Origin: Monomorium pharaonis
Lineage: Eukaryota > Arthropoda > Insecta > Hymenoptera > Formicidae
Direction of reading: 5' to 3'
NCBI RefSeq assembly: GCF_013373865.1
Contig: NC_050469.1
Coordinates: 25,904,046-25,968,045, forward strand
Length of the DNA: 64,000 nucleotides
Shown here: piece by piece, positions 11,471-23,232 of the stretch
How positions within the stretch are numbered: the first letter of the stretch is position 1
Layout of the letters: each line of letters starts with the position of its first letter
Translations under genes and position numbers: made by a program
Notes under the pieces: model-generated
What the model was told of the DNA's origin: nothing
The model's database searches: none
The model's input: only the letters and a program-made list of their open reading frames with translations

Positions 11471-14400
11471 ATATATTTAGTATTATGTTGAACATTTACA
11501 CATAGATGATGACAGAATACTTTCTGTATTGTAAGAAAAATAATATTACTTCTGTTTATTAACATTCAACTCAATAATAATCATAATGATATTTGTAGCA
11601 AATTTTCCGATAAATTATAACGAAGAAAGCTCTCTTCAAGCAATAATATAAAATCAATTTAATATTAAACAAGTTTCTTATAAAGGTTTGTTGCGGAAAC
11701 TTGGAAAAGATTTAAATTCGAGATGCGGTCGAGGATTGTACTTTCTTATCCGCATATCATATATATACAGACGAAAGAATTACGTCTTTCCTTGCCATTG
11801 TTTTTGGCGAGAAGAGATAGGTACGTTGTCGTAGAAAAGCGTCTGTGAGAGACGATCCGATTTCGTGCGAAGAAAGAGGCAGAGAGGAGAGATTCACGCC
11901 TCGGTGATCCGGTTCATTTTCCTCTATGCCTGGTTATCATCACGATCGCGTTACCCGGTGTGGGCACAACGGGGCATAAAAGAGGATGAATCTGCAAGGA
12001 TATCTAGCTAGGGCGCAAGGATCGTTAACGGAGCGAGTCCGCTGTAAATCGCAGAACCGTTCGAGTGAATGGTTATATATGTATATACCCGATGTGTAAT
12101 ATAATATTACATGTACGCAATATGTGACGCGGCTCTCGCTCTCTTAACGCCCGCATCGCGTTATTACCACACGTAGAAGGGCATCTTGTTCGTTACCAAT
12201 TGCTCCCCCTTCGAGTAATCTTGTTCTCCCCCGTTTTTATTGCCGATCACAATGGAGTCTTACAAGCAATTAACCGCTGATATAATCGGCGATCGGTTCG
12301 CCGTAAATACTGAATTATTTCAGGCGATTGCTTAACGTCTACTTTTCGTGGAAAAACAATTGATTCGCGAACCGCTCGAAAACAACAGGAGAACGTCGAA
12401 ATCTGAAACATCATCAGGGTTGAACAGTAATTGGTTGATGATTTTTAATTTAATTTACATTTAATTATTTTTAAAAACACGTAAATTTTTAACTTATTAA
12501 CTGAAATTAAAGATATATCTGTATGAAAGAAAAAATATGTTGCCATATAAAAATATCTTTATTATTTTATATAGACTTGATTTACAAATAAAATGTTAAA
12601 TTGATTTGATCATCAATTATATTGCTTTGTCATTTAGTGTAATTTAATTTTTAAAAGTTACAACGCTTTAATCTAATGCTTTCTAAAATTAATTTTTAAT
12701 TCACCTTAAATTAACTTAATCTCAATGCAAATTTCATTAAATTCCTTATTCATGCAACTTTTAACACAACTAAATCACTACATTGCAAACCATTAACTTT
12801 AATTTGGTTAAAAAAATATATTAACTTTCCCAATTCTGCCAAGTATCGCGCGCATATCTATTTGTAAATGATTAAATGTAAATATATGCAAATATGTACG
12901 ATTTATCGCAGAAGAGCGCGTGGGCGATTGCGATCTCGCGTCGTCGCCTTGCAACATTTTTTTCCTATCGTTCGAAAGACCATTAGATACACACACATTC
13001 GCGCCATTACCTAACTCTCGTCTTATTACCCAATATAATATTCAGTCCAACTGCCTAACAGCAGTTTCTCCATACTTTCCACTAAATTTGATACGTCTAA
13101 TGAGCCGCTGTATCATTTCGGATGCTGCTTCAGGACGACCGTGTGTCCGTATCGAATCTTCATCCCGGCCGAGAGATCCCGAACGTTTTCTGTTAGGTTG
13201 TAGCCAATTGGGATGGCCGATCCAACAAATTAAAAACGATTTTCTACTTTCCAAGCCGCGCGAGCAACGCGATTTTAGATTATATTGTGTTACATTATGT
13301 TTTTACATTATCTTTACATCAGATAATGCTGCCATCTCTGACGATCGTTCAAACGGCGCGAGAATCTTTTTTAATCTCGCGACGACGATATGGGAGGAGG
13401 CAATCGCGCCTCTTGTGCAACGGACTGCACAAATACGAGACGGTGATTTTAATTAATAAATTGTTCTCGATCTTCGCACGAAAGTTTACACGACCAGTGG
13501 TCGTCGTCATCGTCGGCGGAGTTTCACCGGCGGCGCGAGGAGAGATCATCGTCGGATATAGTCGGGCTTTTAATTTCAGACGAACTCCGCAGCCAGCCTA
13601 CTGCCCGCGCCGCTGCAGGGTTGGGATTCCCCGAGACTCTCGCCCGCCTTCACGCCTCGGAAATATAATAGAATTGGGCGTAATAAGGCCCACGTTTTTT
13701 ATTTTTCTCTCTTCGCGTTCACCTAAGGCTCCGCTCCTTATCTCTCGCTGCAATCGCGTTAGATCACGAACAGATCTTTCTCTTGTTACCTTACACAACG
13801 AAACGAATTACGTTCCCCGCGCTCGCGGGGCCACTTGTTTCCGGTGATGCGGTCTGCGAGAACGGTGTTCTTCGTGGATTTGTTTGCTCTTCGACTTAAA
13901 AAAAGAGAAAAGGAAACGAAAGAGTCGCACGATTTTTCGCCTCTTTCGTCATAATCCGACGTAATCGCGGCGGGGGACCAGCGAGAGCTTTAATGTCAAA
14001 CGCGCACGTTTGACGGACGATCTGCGATATCTCCGTTGCCGCGTAGCGCAACTTCAAAAGGCTAGACCACGTCGTGAAGCACGCGAGAACGCTGAGGAAA
14101 GAAGATCTCTCCGGGACGTATAATATGTCCCGCATAATGTCGAAATCATTGCTCGTCGTGTTACACGAGCGCGCTACTCTCGCCCTTAGATCCGAAAGAT
14201 CGATAGATCCCAAAAATCCGCGTAATCGCGAAACTCTCGTAATCTTTCGAAATGCCCGGCTGTGCGACGTATTACGAAGGATGTCCCGACAACTGTATAA
14301 CTTTCGACGGGCTCTCAAGGCTGACGGGAGGCTATCGGGGAAGAGGTGCTCGTCTATTAATACGTCGCCGACATTTAATGCGGTAATATCGATTGCGGAT

Positions 14401-16197
14401 TCAAAGCTCTCCGGCACGTGGCCTGTGACCCGTATAACATATATGATAATAACGCGAGAGAAAAAAGAAAGAAAGAGAGAGAGAGAAAGAGAGCGAGAGA
14501 AAAGATGCAGGATAAACAGAGAAAACAAAAGAGGTCGAAGGAGCCCTGAAAAATTCGCGTGCGCGCCCTTGGCCGATATGCCGTGTTTTGCGCATCGATC
14601 GGTTGCGACAGTCGACCTCATCGGCGTGATTTTTCTCGCGCCAAACGCGAGATCGCGAGTACACCCGCTGTCGGATGTCTCGAGGGCCCTTGGGATGGTC
14701 CACGACGCGACGTTGCAGCGGCGGCGGCGGCGGCGTCGAGAGGAGGAACCCCGCGTGTCCGTTTGGACGACCGACGACGGCGCGCCGCGTACCCGACATG
14801 GACGGCGACCGCGATGGGTGAAAGTCAAACTAATTACGGCGAGTACACGCTGTGTGTTGCAAGACGCTCGCTCGCGCGCGGCTAAAAACGACGACCGCCG
14901 ATTCACGCCGGGCCCGGCGCGCGGCGGCGAATACCGGCCCGTTAAACCGGAACACGCAAACCGGAGCCGGCTCTCCCGCGCGGACTCCATTTCTTCCTCT
15001 CCCTCCCCCCCCTGCCTAATCTCATCGCGATCTCGCGAATGCAATTAATCTTACGTCTTACGTACGCCGCCACCGCCGTACGTAACTCGCGTATTCCTAT
15101 ATACGAACACCACCCGCGGTACACGCGAAACGTTACCGTTACCGGAGCGGAGCAGATCATCCGAGAGTTAGAAGCGAGAGACATTAGCGCGAGGCATTAG
15201 CGAGCGGAGCCGGGGCATCCGACCGACCGTCCGTCCGTCCGTCCGTTCGCTTGCCCGGTCGATCCGAGTATCACGAATTATTATCTTGATCGTAAAACGG
15301 GTCACCTGTGCGTTCGGCAATGCCTCCTCCAACGTGCCCGATTTAACGGACGAATTTCACCGCACGAATTTCACCATACGCGCGTAACATCGTTAAAAAA
15401 AACTTGCGAAAGCGTCAGAAAACTCAAACGGCGCGCCATGATTAAGCCGCTAAGTGGTTTAATAAGAGCCCCTTCCGCGATAACGATATTCCTTTTCTCG
15501 AAATTATTCATTTAATTAAAAAAAAAAAAATGTTCGGAAAAAATTCTCGAGGCACTTTAGTGACTTCGCGTCTCCTCTTTTTTACGTTTGCCCTTGTGAA
15601 GCGTAAACATTCCAAGTGTGTTCCGAATGTTTCGTTCGATTCTAATGTGAGATAAAAGAAACGTTAAAAAGAATAAGCGAGATCCATCCCGATTTCCTGA
15701 ATAATGCAATTTGTAAAATGTTGCATTTAAAATTTTGATGACATATTTTATTTTTTTCAGAATCCACGATTTTCTTTTAATCGGGCTGAATTTCGATTGG
15801 AAAGAAGTATTTTATCCCAGAAAGTTTTCTATTGGTTCGCTTATATATCTATAAAGACATCTTCTACAGTTGCTCAAAAAGTATTTTATTTTACATAAAA
15901 AAATATAAATAGTGTTTTACAAAATAGAAATTCAACCACATTTGAGCAAGTGACTAATTTAATCTCAATCTTTCATTCCGCGAAATGAAAGTACGGAGGC
16001 ATCGTCCGCGTCTACAAGTATGGCACAATTATCAGTCAAGCGTTAAATTAATTTCTAATAACGTCGTACCTTATATTTATCGTAATGTTAATTAAGGCAC
16101 AGGGGCCTTATTGCGCGTCCAATATACTACCCTTGAATGCCCAGAGATAATTGCAACATTGTTATATTGCTTTACAGTATTTTTTTTAATTTAAGCG

Positions 16198-16521
16198 CTA
16201 CGTCGTCAGTTCCATTTTCTTGAAAGTCAACGATCTTATAAATTGATGAACTGTCGTTACGAACTTTATCATTAATATACTATAACGTGATGATCTAATT
16301 CGGCTCGCATTTCCTACGAAACAATAAGAAACTTGCAACTCGAGCGCCTTCAATTCTTCTACCAATTCGCTCTTATCTGAATTCTCCGACGGAGGAAACC
16401 AACAATATTCATTGCCGTTATCTTCTACACTAAAGAAGAAATCTAATAATAATAGATTAATCGCGGGACGAAGTAGTTTTGAATCAAATATCCGGTTAAT
16501 ATTAGCAAAACCAACCAAATG
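16198..16521 (-). other. Possible orphan terminal exon, unrecognised
   Basis: Open frame of about 107 codons on the minus strand ending at a stop codon. It opens just after a possible acceptor (aaagttag|CAT), so it could be a spliced last exon. It has a Leu-rich segment (NLLLLDFFF), an acidic helix (SDKSELVEELKALELQ) and two Cys about 30 residues apart. No family is recognised. It could belong to the secreted modular gene upstream on the same strand, be a separate gene, or be chance. Confidence 0.2.
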
Positions 16522-16915
16522 CTAACTTTTTACTTTTCTAATTATTATCAAACGGTTGGTTACTGTCACAATAGTAATCAACGAAATTTACTTAGCATTT
16601 AGTTGATTTTTCATCTAAACTTCATGATTATTACTAGACTTTTTTTGCAGTATAGAGTTTCACGATAATTAATGTAATGTTGGACAACGTGACAATCGCA
16701 GATACTGTGGAATGATCGAAAGATTAGGCGGGGATTATGTGCGCATCGCATTGCAATAATCTCATTTGTTTTAGCGCGCCTGAAATTTCAATTGAGCATT
16801 AATAATGCGTTAAACTAATATCTATACTCTTATACCTTATACGTACAATACGTCACATTCTGCTTATCTGTAATGCTTATACTATCTTTTACAATACGAT
16901 AATTGGACGAGGTAG

Positions 16916-17038
16916 CCCTTATGGAAAAATAGTATTAAATTTGCAATAAATTTATTGATATTAATAGTGAACAATATTAAAGGCGAATAGTTTTTCAATA
17001 ATTTTCAATAATTTTTCAATAATATTTTTCCATAAGGG
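16916..17038. mobile_element. MITE with CCCTTATGGAAAA ends
   Basis: 123 bp with inverted ends: CCCTTATGGAAAAATAGTAT on the left, CCCTTATGGAAAAATATTAT as the reverse complement of the right. A related element sits at 31551-31700. It lies about 50 bp beyond the stop codon of the modular secreted gene. Confidence 0.55.
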
Positions 17039-17087
17039 AATGGTCAAATACTGTGGAACTATCGGAAGATTCCACCGTTACATGTGA

Positions 17088-18695
17088 TTAAGCCTTCGGC
17101 GGAGAATCGACGACATTTTCTGAAGTGCTGTTACTTCCTACGGTTTTATTATAATTGTCGGACAAAGATCGAATCGGACGACTACGTTGAGATACCGTGG
17201 AAGGATCCGAATGTGAATTCATGACACGTCTAATTCTTTTCGATCTCGACTTAGCAACGTTGGCAGTCGGAATTTCTGTGAGAGACTTCAGAGGTGGAAA
17301 GAAATACATGATACCGTAGGTATCAAATGCCTTTAGTACGGATGCCGTCCAGTTATCAAATGTGTTCCCCAGAGATCTCTTCCACCGGAACGTGACTGAC
17401 GGTTTCTCCTTTGCAAGCGCGTTACGGGTCTTAGGATCGGACGATAAGGATGCTGAGTCGTCAATGAAATTCAAATCGATCTCCTCGGACTCCCTTTTCA
17501 ACCTCGACTGAGTATCATTGGCGGGCGGTTCAAAGAAATATTTGATGCCGTACTCATCAAACGCCTTCAGTACTTTTTTTATCCAAATGTCCAATATTAT
17601 CGGGGATTTCGAATGAGTATCACTGATAGTCGGCGATACTGTGGAAGAATCCGAGGCTTGCGAATGAGTGCTGCTGGCAATTGGAGATATTGTAAAAAAA
17701 TTCAAGGATTTCGACTGAGTACCGCTGGCAGTCGAAGATATCGTGGTAGGATCGGGAGATTCCTTCTGTTTATTGAAACGCATGATACCGTAGTCATTAA
17801 GTTCCTTCAGTATTCGTGCCGCCCAGTTTTTAATTACGTTCCGGGATCTCTTCCGTCGAAACACGACTGGCAGTTCCTCCTCTGCAAGCGCATCACGGAC
17901 CTCAGACGGTGATAATGCTGGGTCGTCAACGAAACTCGTCAAATAGATCTTCACGGACTGCCTTTTTGATTTCGACTGGAGGATCAACAATGATATAAAT
18001 TAATATCATGCTGCCTAAAAAGAAAAACTTGCCTATCCAAATACAGGTATTGGCGCTAGTAGCTTCATTATGTAGCCCAATACGTTTGTTACGTTGTCGT
18101 AGGTCATCATCCTCGAAAATCTCCAGGGCACGACTGGTACCTCCTCCCTTGAGAGCGTATCAAAGTCATCATAGAAACTCGACTCGATTTCCTTCTCAAG
18201 CTGTTCATCTTCTTCGTCAATTGCGCTAAAGATTTCACTTCGGGCGACCCTGACGTAATTCCGCTTCGAGTCGTCACCGTCTGATTTGATATTCTTGCGC
18301 CGCAAGACGTCGTTGATGTTTGTCTTCTGATCTGAAAGCGATCGATATCCTTGTGAAATAATATTTTCACTTTGGCGCGCGGTATCGCGCATCTCGCGTC
18401 ACGACGAGAAAAAAAATCTTCCTCTTACCTCTCACCTCCGTCGTTCTCTTTCGCGGGCTGGTGACTTTCCAGTCAGCGGAGGCTCGAAGATTGTATCGTT
18501 ATTGACAGCATACGTACCTGATATCGATATGTCATCCGATCCCAACTGCCGGGACGATTGCGACGTTTGGTCCTTGGCGTCCAGCGTAATTTCCTCGGGT
18601 GCCGTCGATTCTGCGTTCAACTGGGTCAGTCCATCCTCACTTGAGACGTAGCTCCATCCGGCGATACAGTACAACGAGAGTAGTAATTGCGCGAT
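17088..18695 (-). CDS. Secreted precursor-like protein with repeated dibasic/helical modules, unrecognised
   Basis: No family recognised. Exons supported on the minus strand: 18695-18518, 18331-18045 and 17975-17088. The first junction (TCAG|gtacgt to tttcag|AT) is strong. The second (CCT|gtattt, 69-nt intron, cctccag|TCG) is weaker; without it the frame stops at 18033. The first exon opens with IAQLLLSLYCIAGW, a hydrophobic signal-peptide core, so a start exon lies upstream. A candidate is 19226-19212, encoding MSARV in matching phase with a weak donor; others exist. The last exon (295 codons) holds three copies of W-x3-[IV]-L-K-x-[FL]-[DN]-x-Y-G-I-x-x-F, at exon residues 51, 131 and 209. 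Two are preceded by an acidic stretch and a basic site (FRRKRSR, FRWKRS). Ser/Thr-rich units (SSTVSPTISDTHSKS) separate them. A diverged fourth copy ends the previous exon. A secreted, proteolytically processed precursor is inference from this layout. Confidence 0.5.
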
Positions 18696-19558
18696 CTAAG
18701 GAAATGATAACCCGATTTTTTTTTCTTATACAGAGGTGTTTCGTAAGCGCCTCTTTTATTGTCGGCCTAATACCGCCACGGCATTTCACTTTTATGCCGG
18801 CTTGCGATATTTCCGAGTATTCTCGAGAATCACTTATAATACCAGAACATCGATATATGTATATAAATACATATATGATGAATGTTACCGAACGTGCGCG
18901 TGTACATACATGTGTCTGTGTGTGTATGTATGTATGTGCGAGGCTGCGAGCTCGTGTAGATTCTAGATCGTCATTCCGTTCCGTTCTTTCGACACCACGA
19001 AAGCGAAAGCAGGCCGGAACCGACGTGGTTCACCGATCTGCGATGGACCGTGCGGGACCGTCCGCGTCCCGAGGTACAAAAATTTACGAGCTCGCAGCCT
19101 AAAATTCTCACACGTCCGAATCGTGACCGGACGTAAGGGGCGGGGAGCATTGATTTTTTTTTCTTTTTTCCGAGGCGTTTTTCTCGGAGGAAGCGTTTGG
19201 AATCGACCTACGACTCGCGCACTCATTCATTAGCTCGCGAACTTCAGTCGCAGAACGGCGACTTGACAATGAGGCCCACGCCTTATGTAACAAAGATACC
19301 TTTCTCCGATTGCTTTGCGACTGCCGGAGCAAAATCGTATGAATGGATCTTCCCCCCCGAAGCAGAAAGCCGCGCGGAAGGTCGCCTGTCGGCTCCGAAT
19401 TTTTCTTCCGGCATTAAAGAAATTGGGGTCATCACGTGTACAAAAGTTTTAGCGGTGATCCAGCAAACATAAAATTATTATTGCTGTTTTATTACAACGA
19501 TATATTCAATAATATGTAATGTTTTCACACAAATATATCGTATTTAACGTTTTATACT
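18696..19558. other. 5' flank of the modular secreted gene
   Basis: Contains a TG-rich simple stretch near 18900-18945 and the candidate minus-strand start exon at 19212-19226. No TATA box was recognised upstream of that candidate. Confidence 0.35.
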
Positions 19559-20031
19559 TACACAAAAAATATCGGTTTTACTGCTAAGAAAAGGGATTAT
19601 TCAATTTACTTTTTTAATTTTAATAAGCAACGGTTATTTTCAACAAAAAATATTCTCTTAATAATAGGCTGAAAATACATTTATCATAAATTTTTATTAT
19701 CATATACTTAACAAAAATGTATACTCTTTCGAAAAATATTATAAAATAGTAGAAAAGTTAAAATAATAAGTAAATTAAATTTTTATTTTAACTTAATATT
19801 TTTGATTAAAGTATTGAATTACTAGAATTTTATCTTAATTATAAATAAATTTGGGGCTTATCGAACTTACGATCGATTTGGGGATATAAATTTATGAATT
19901 ATTTGATATTTTATTTAATTCAAGTACATACTTTTCTGTGTTTTAATACTATTCATCAAAAAGACGTTCTTTGTTAAAGCTAAAAGTAAGTAACTCCCTT
20001 TCTCAACATGACAATGATATTTTTCTGTGTA
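19559..20031. mobile_element. Nonautonomous DNA transposon, copy A
   Basis: About 473 bp, in the same orientation as the copy at 62820-63403. The left end TACACAAAAAATATCGG and the reverse-complemented right end TACACAGAAAAATATCATTG form the terminal inverted repeats. Inside, the two copies share many segments, such as AAGAAAAG near the left end, TTCAATTTACTTTTTT, and ATGAATTATTTGA near the right third. No transposase frame is present. Confidence 0.65.
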
Positions 20032-22750
20032 CAGCATCAATATAAACAAACTTTGATCATAACTTGGAGATGTTTTTAAAGCGTTGTTAAAATGCTTATA
20101 ATATTTAAAATGTTCAAAAATATAAGTATATGAAATCAACATTTCTAAATATTTTAATTATTTCTTGTTTATTGCAAATCATTTTAAGCATTTTAAGTCT
20201 GCAATTTTGATTAGGCTCGATCGATTTGCTTACGTGTGATCCCGGGTGGAACATTAAAGTTATAATGGCCATCGCAAGGTGACATCATCGTGACTTTATT
20301 TGCCAAGTGACAAACGTAACGTCCTTAACGGTGTCAATTTGATTGTGTGTTCTATCTGGGCTAGCCTGCCACGCTTCGCGGATTCACCCTGCCTTGCATA
20401 AGCGCGGAACCGAGGTTTCTTTTCAATGGTAGGATTAATCGAAGAAGAGGGATATTCTATTCACGCTCTTTGTAGATGGACAGCCGGATAGCCGAGCCAT
20501 TTCCATTTCGACTACGAATGCGCGATTACGTCGCGCCGCGCGAGTACGCGAGCGAATTCGCAAAAAAGCAAAAGCGCGCATTGGTGGTAGGTATAGCGAC
20601 CGCTTCCGCGTCTGGATCTCGCGGCCTACCTCCCATTCCGCTCGCAACGCGCGTTACGACGACCTCGGAACTGTAACAAAGTACGTACGATTATACCCGC
20701 GAGCGCTGCACCAGCAATTATGACTCGTTAGGCCCAGCCGGCCCGGCCGGAATCTAATTACGCTGCGTGATTAGCGTAGAAGTGCGTGCCCGAGGAGAAA
20801 ATAACCGCGCCGTTACATCCACGTGTAACTCCTCACCTCTATATTCCGCCACAACGACGACGACAACGACGACGAGGACGACGACGGTTCCCATTGTGCT
20901 GGAACATTTGATCGGAATCGACTTTCACGATTCGCCGACCGCGGTCTATCGCGACAGGTGGAAGAGTATATCCGCGTACGTGGAGCGTGGTATCAAAATC
21001 CTCGTACAAACGTAATTTTCTGTCGTCAATTAGAAAGGCAGAGGGAATTTACGTACCTTTGTGGATCTGGCAAACATGGTCCTCTGACGATACAGACGCT
21101 CCCTCACGCATGCATCAAAACCAACCGCCGACTGACTCGTCACCTCGGGGCGACCCGTTTTCTCACTAACAGTATCTCCTCTATTTTGACGAGGATCCTC
21201 TAGGACTATTAGGGTATGGAAACAAAACAAAAGATCACGCAGCTTTTCGTGAACACAAAGCGCATTCCATTAGACCGCTCTTACATGCTTTAGAATATTA
21301 TTTTATCCTTGTTGTTTATTTAAATATTAAAGAAGAACAAATGATGCTAGTATATCAAATAAAATGTAGAAATAATGTCCGTTAAAAGAAAATTAACTGT
21401 ATATTGTTAAAAAAAAAAGGAATATGAGAGAATAAAAAATTTGAGGTTTAAACAAAAGATTAATAGTTTTAAAGCTACTTATCAATAAGAAATAAGCAAT
21501 TCTGTCTAAGTTAATCGACGAATAATCGAGACAGAATATTACGATAAAATGTTTCTTTTCACCTAATAAATTCTTCGAGAATTTGATAATTTATATGTAA
21601 TTAAATTTATCTTTAAACATACAATGTTTAATTTTTTTTATAAGATATTTTCCGTACTTTTCTCAGCAAACGTGCCGTGTCGAGCTATCGCGAAATGCCT
21701 TCTGCTCACAGTCGTGGATTTACGAGCTTTTACTTTCACTCGGAATGCTCGATTACGAGCAATAACGAATAATGTATATGTATAAAACGGTAAAAAAAAA
21801 CGTGTTATTTATTCTATCGAGATAAGAATGCACACGTCGTACCAAAGTACGACCACTTAAGTGTAATTCATGTGAGCAAAAAAAAACGTACATTACATCA
21901 AAGACGAAATAACAAGGGCAGTGAGAACCAATAGATGTTAGCAATGTTCAAATTATATAAAAGTAGTTATATAAGTCAACTACAACGATAATTCACGATG
22001 TTCTCAAATCAGATCAAAATATTCAGCAAGTCTTTCTCGAAGGCAGGAAAGTAGATAATATCTGCCGAGGAAAATAACATCGCTCAGTCAAATTTAAAAA
22101 TGATTCACTGAATGAATAGATTAATAGAGTAAAAAATACGTAACTAACAATAATATAAAAACACGATTGACACAATATTTTGTTAACATGGAGAGAATTA
22201 GTATTATAACTTTTTGTTTTTTAACAGATGAAGAAAACATTAAATTAGGAACAATAAATCACACAGTAAAAACATTTTCATTTTAATTGATTTTACTACA
22301 TTAACTAACGATTAACACACAAAGAGGTTTTTACAGAATTCTTTTGTTAACTTAAGTAGAATTACTAACTTTTTGTTGTTTTTAAAAAAAGGATTAGAAG
22401 CAATAAATTTATATGTAATTAAAAATTTTGCTCTCAGCAATTCTGCTGATTAAATTAATCAACAGTTAATAAGAAATTGCTAAATTATGTCATGGATAAA
22501 ATTATCAATATTGTTTAAAAATCTGAAAAGATAAAGAACAATAAATTATGTATTTAAAATTTTAAAATAATTATACAATTAAATCATATTTAATTTAACT
22601 TAATATTTTGTTAGTATAAAAAGAATGATTAATTTTTTATTTGGCATATAAAAAAACTTAGAATAAAGATTAAGATTAGAGATAACGAATTATAGAACAA
22701 CAGTTTTTGTTGTAAGCAATCATGTTGTTTATGTTAATTTTTGTCGATAT
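20032..22750. other. Intergenic stretch, no gene seen
   Basis: GC-rich at about 20400-21000, with an ACG-triplet run near 20853-20887, then AT-rich. Several weak inverted repeats are scattered at 21.3-22.7 kb. No coding exon is supported. Confidence 0.45.
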
Positions 22751-22855
22751 AGATTAACTCTTTATTCTCAATTCAACTTACTTTTCGTTTTTTTCTCAAA
22801 TTTTAAGAATTAGAAAGAGGTAAAAAGTAAGTTAAACTGAGATTAAAGTTAATCT
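22751..22855. mobile_element. Short hairpin element with AGATTAACT ends
   Basis: 105 bp. The left arm AGATTAACTCTTTATTCTCA pairs with the reverse-complemented right arm AGATTAACTTTAATCTCAGT; the pairing continues through TTCAACTTACTTTT. Similar, more decayed hairpins with GTTTAACTT arms occur in a DNAJB14 intron at about 35006-35059. Confidence 0.5.
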
Positions 22856-23232
22856 GCATTAGTAGAAATAAACGCGAGTCTACTAATTGGAATTTAATTA
22901 TAGTCACTCCAACTCTTGAACAGTCGGAACTGTACGTTTTCAAACATCATTCGATGTATCGATTATTCCGTCGAACGCGCGTTGACGCGGAAGTGGGATC
23001 CATCTTTGAGCGCACTTCACACGAAAGAGAAAACTGTTCAAAATGGCGACGTACTTGGCGATTTTCTGTTGTACAAAATAGGTTATCGGATGGTACCTAC
23101 ATGCGACCGACAATTCCACGGGATTTAATGTGAAGCTGATAGCATCGTGAATATTATGATCAGTACCAGATAAGGATTCCTGTACACGGCGCGTTTTAAC
23201 CTCCCGTATCACCGCGCGCAACCGGATAGATA

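Larger units (their letters stand above)
11471..17087. other. Long intergenic stretch with a GC-rich block
   Basis: AT-rich on both sides, with a strongly CpG-rich block at about 13900-15300 that keeps long open frames on both strands at once. That pattern indicates a low stop-codon background rather than genes. Simple repeats include a GA-rich run near 14465-14505, CGG repeats near 14718-14735 and CCGT repeats near 15227-15247. No coding exon is recognised. Confidence 0.45.

Noticed and set aside
12920..13847. Two overlapping plus-strand frames of 178 and 186 codons
   Set aside because: Different frames over the same bases, no domain, no start or splice context.
13896..15048. Long open frames of 382 and 324 codons on opposite strands
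   Set aside because: Arg-rich, no recognisable domain, and open on both strands at once, as expected in GC-rich DNA with few stop codons.
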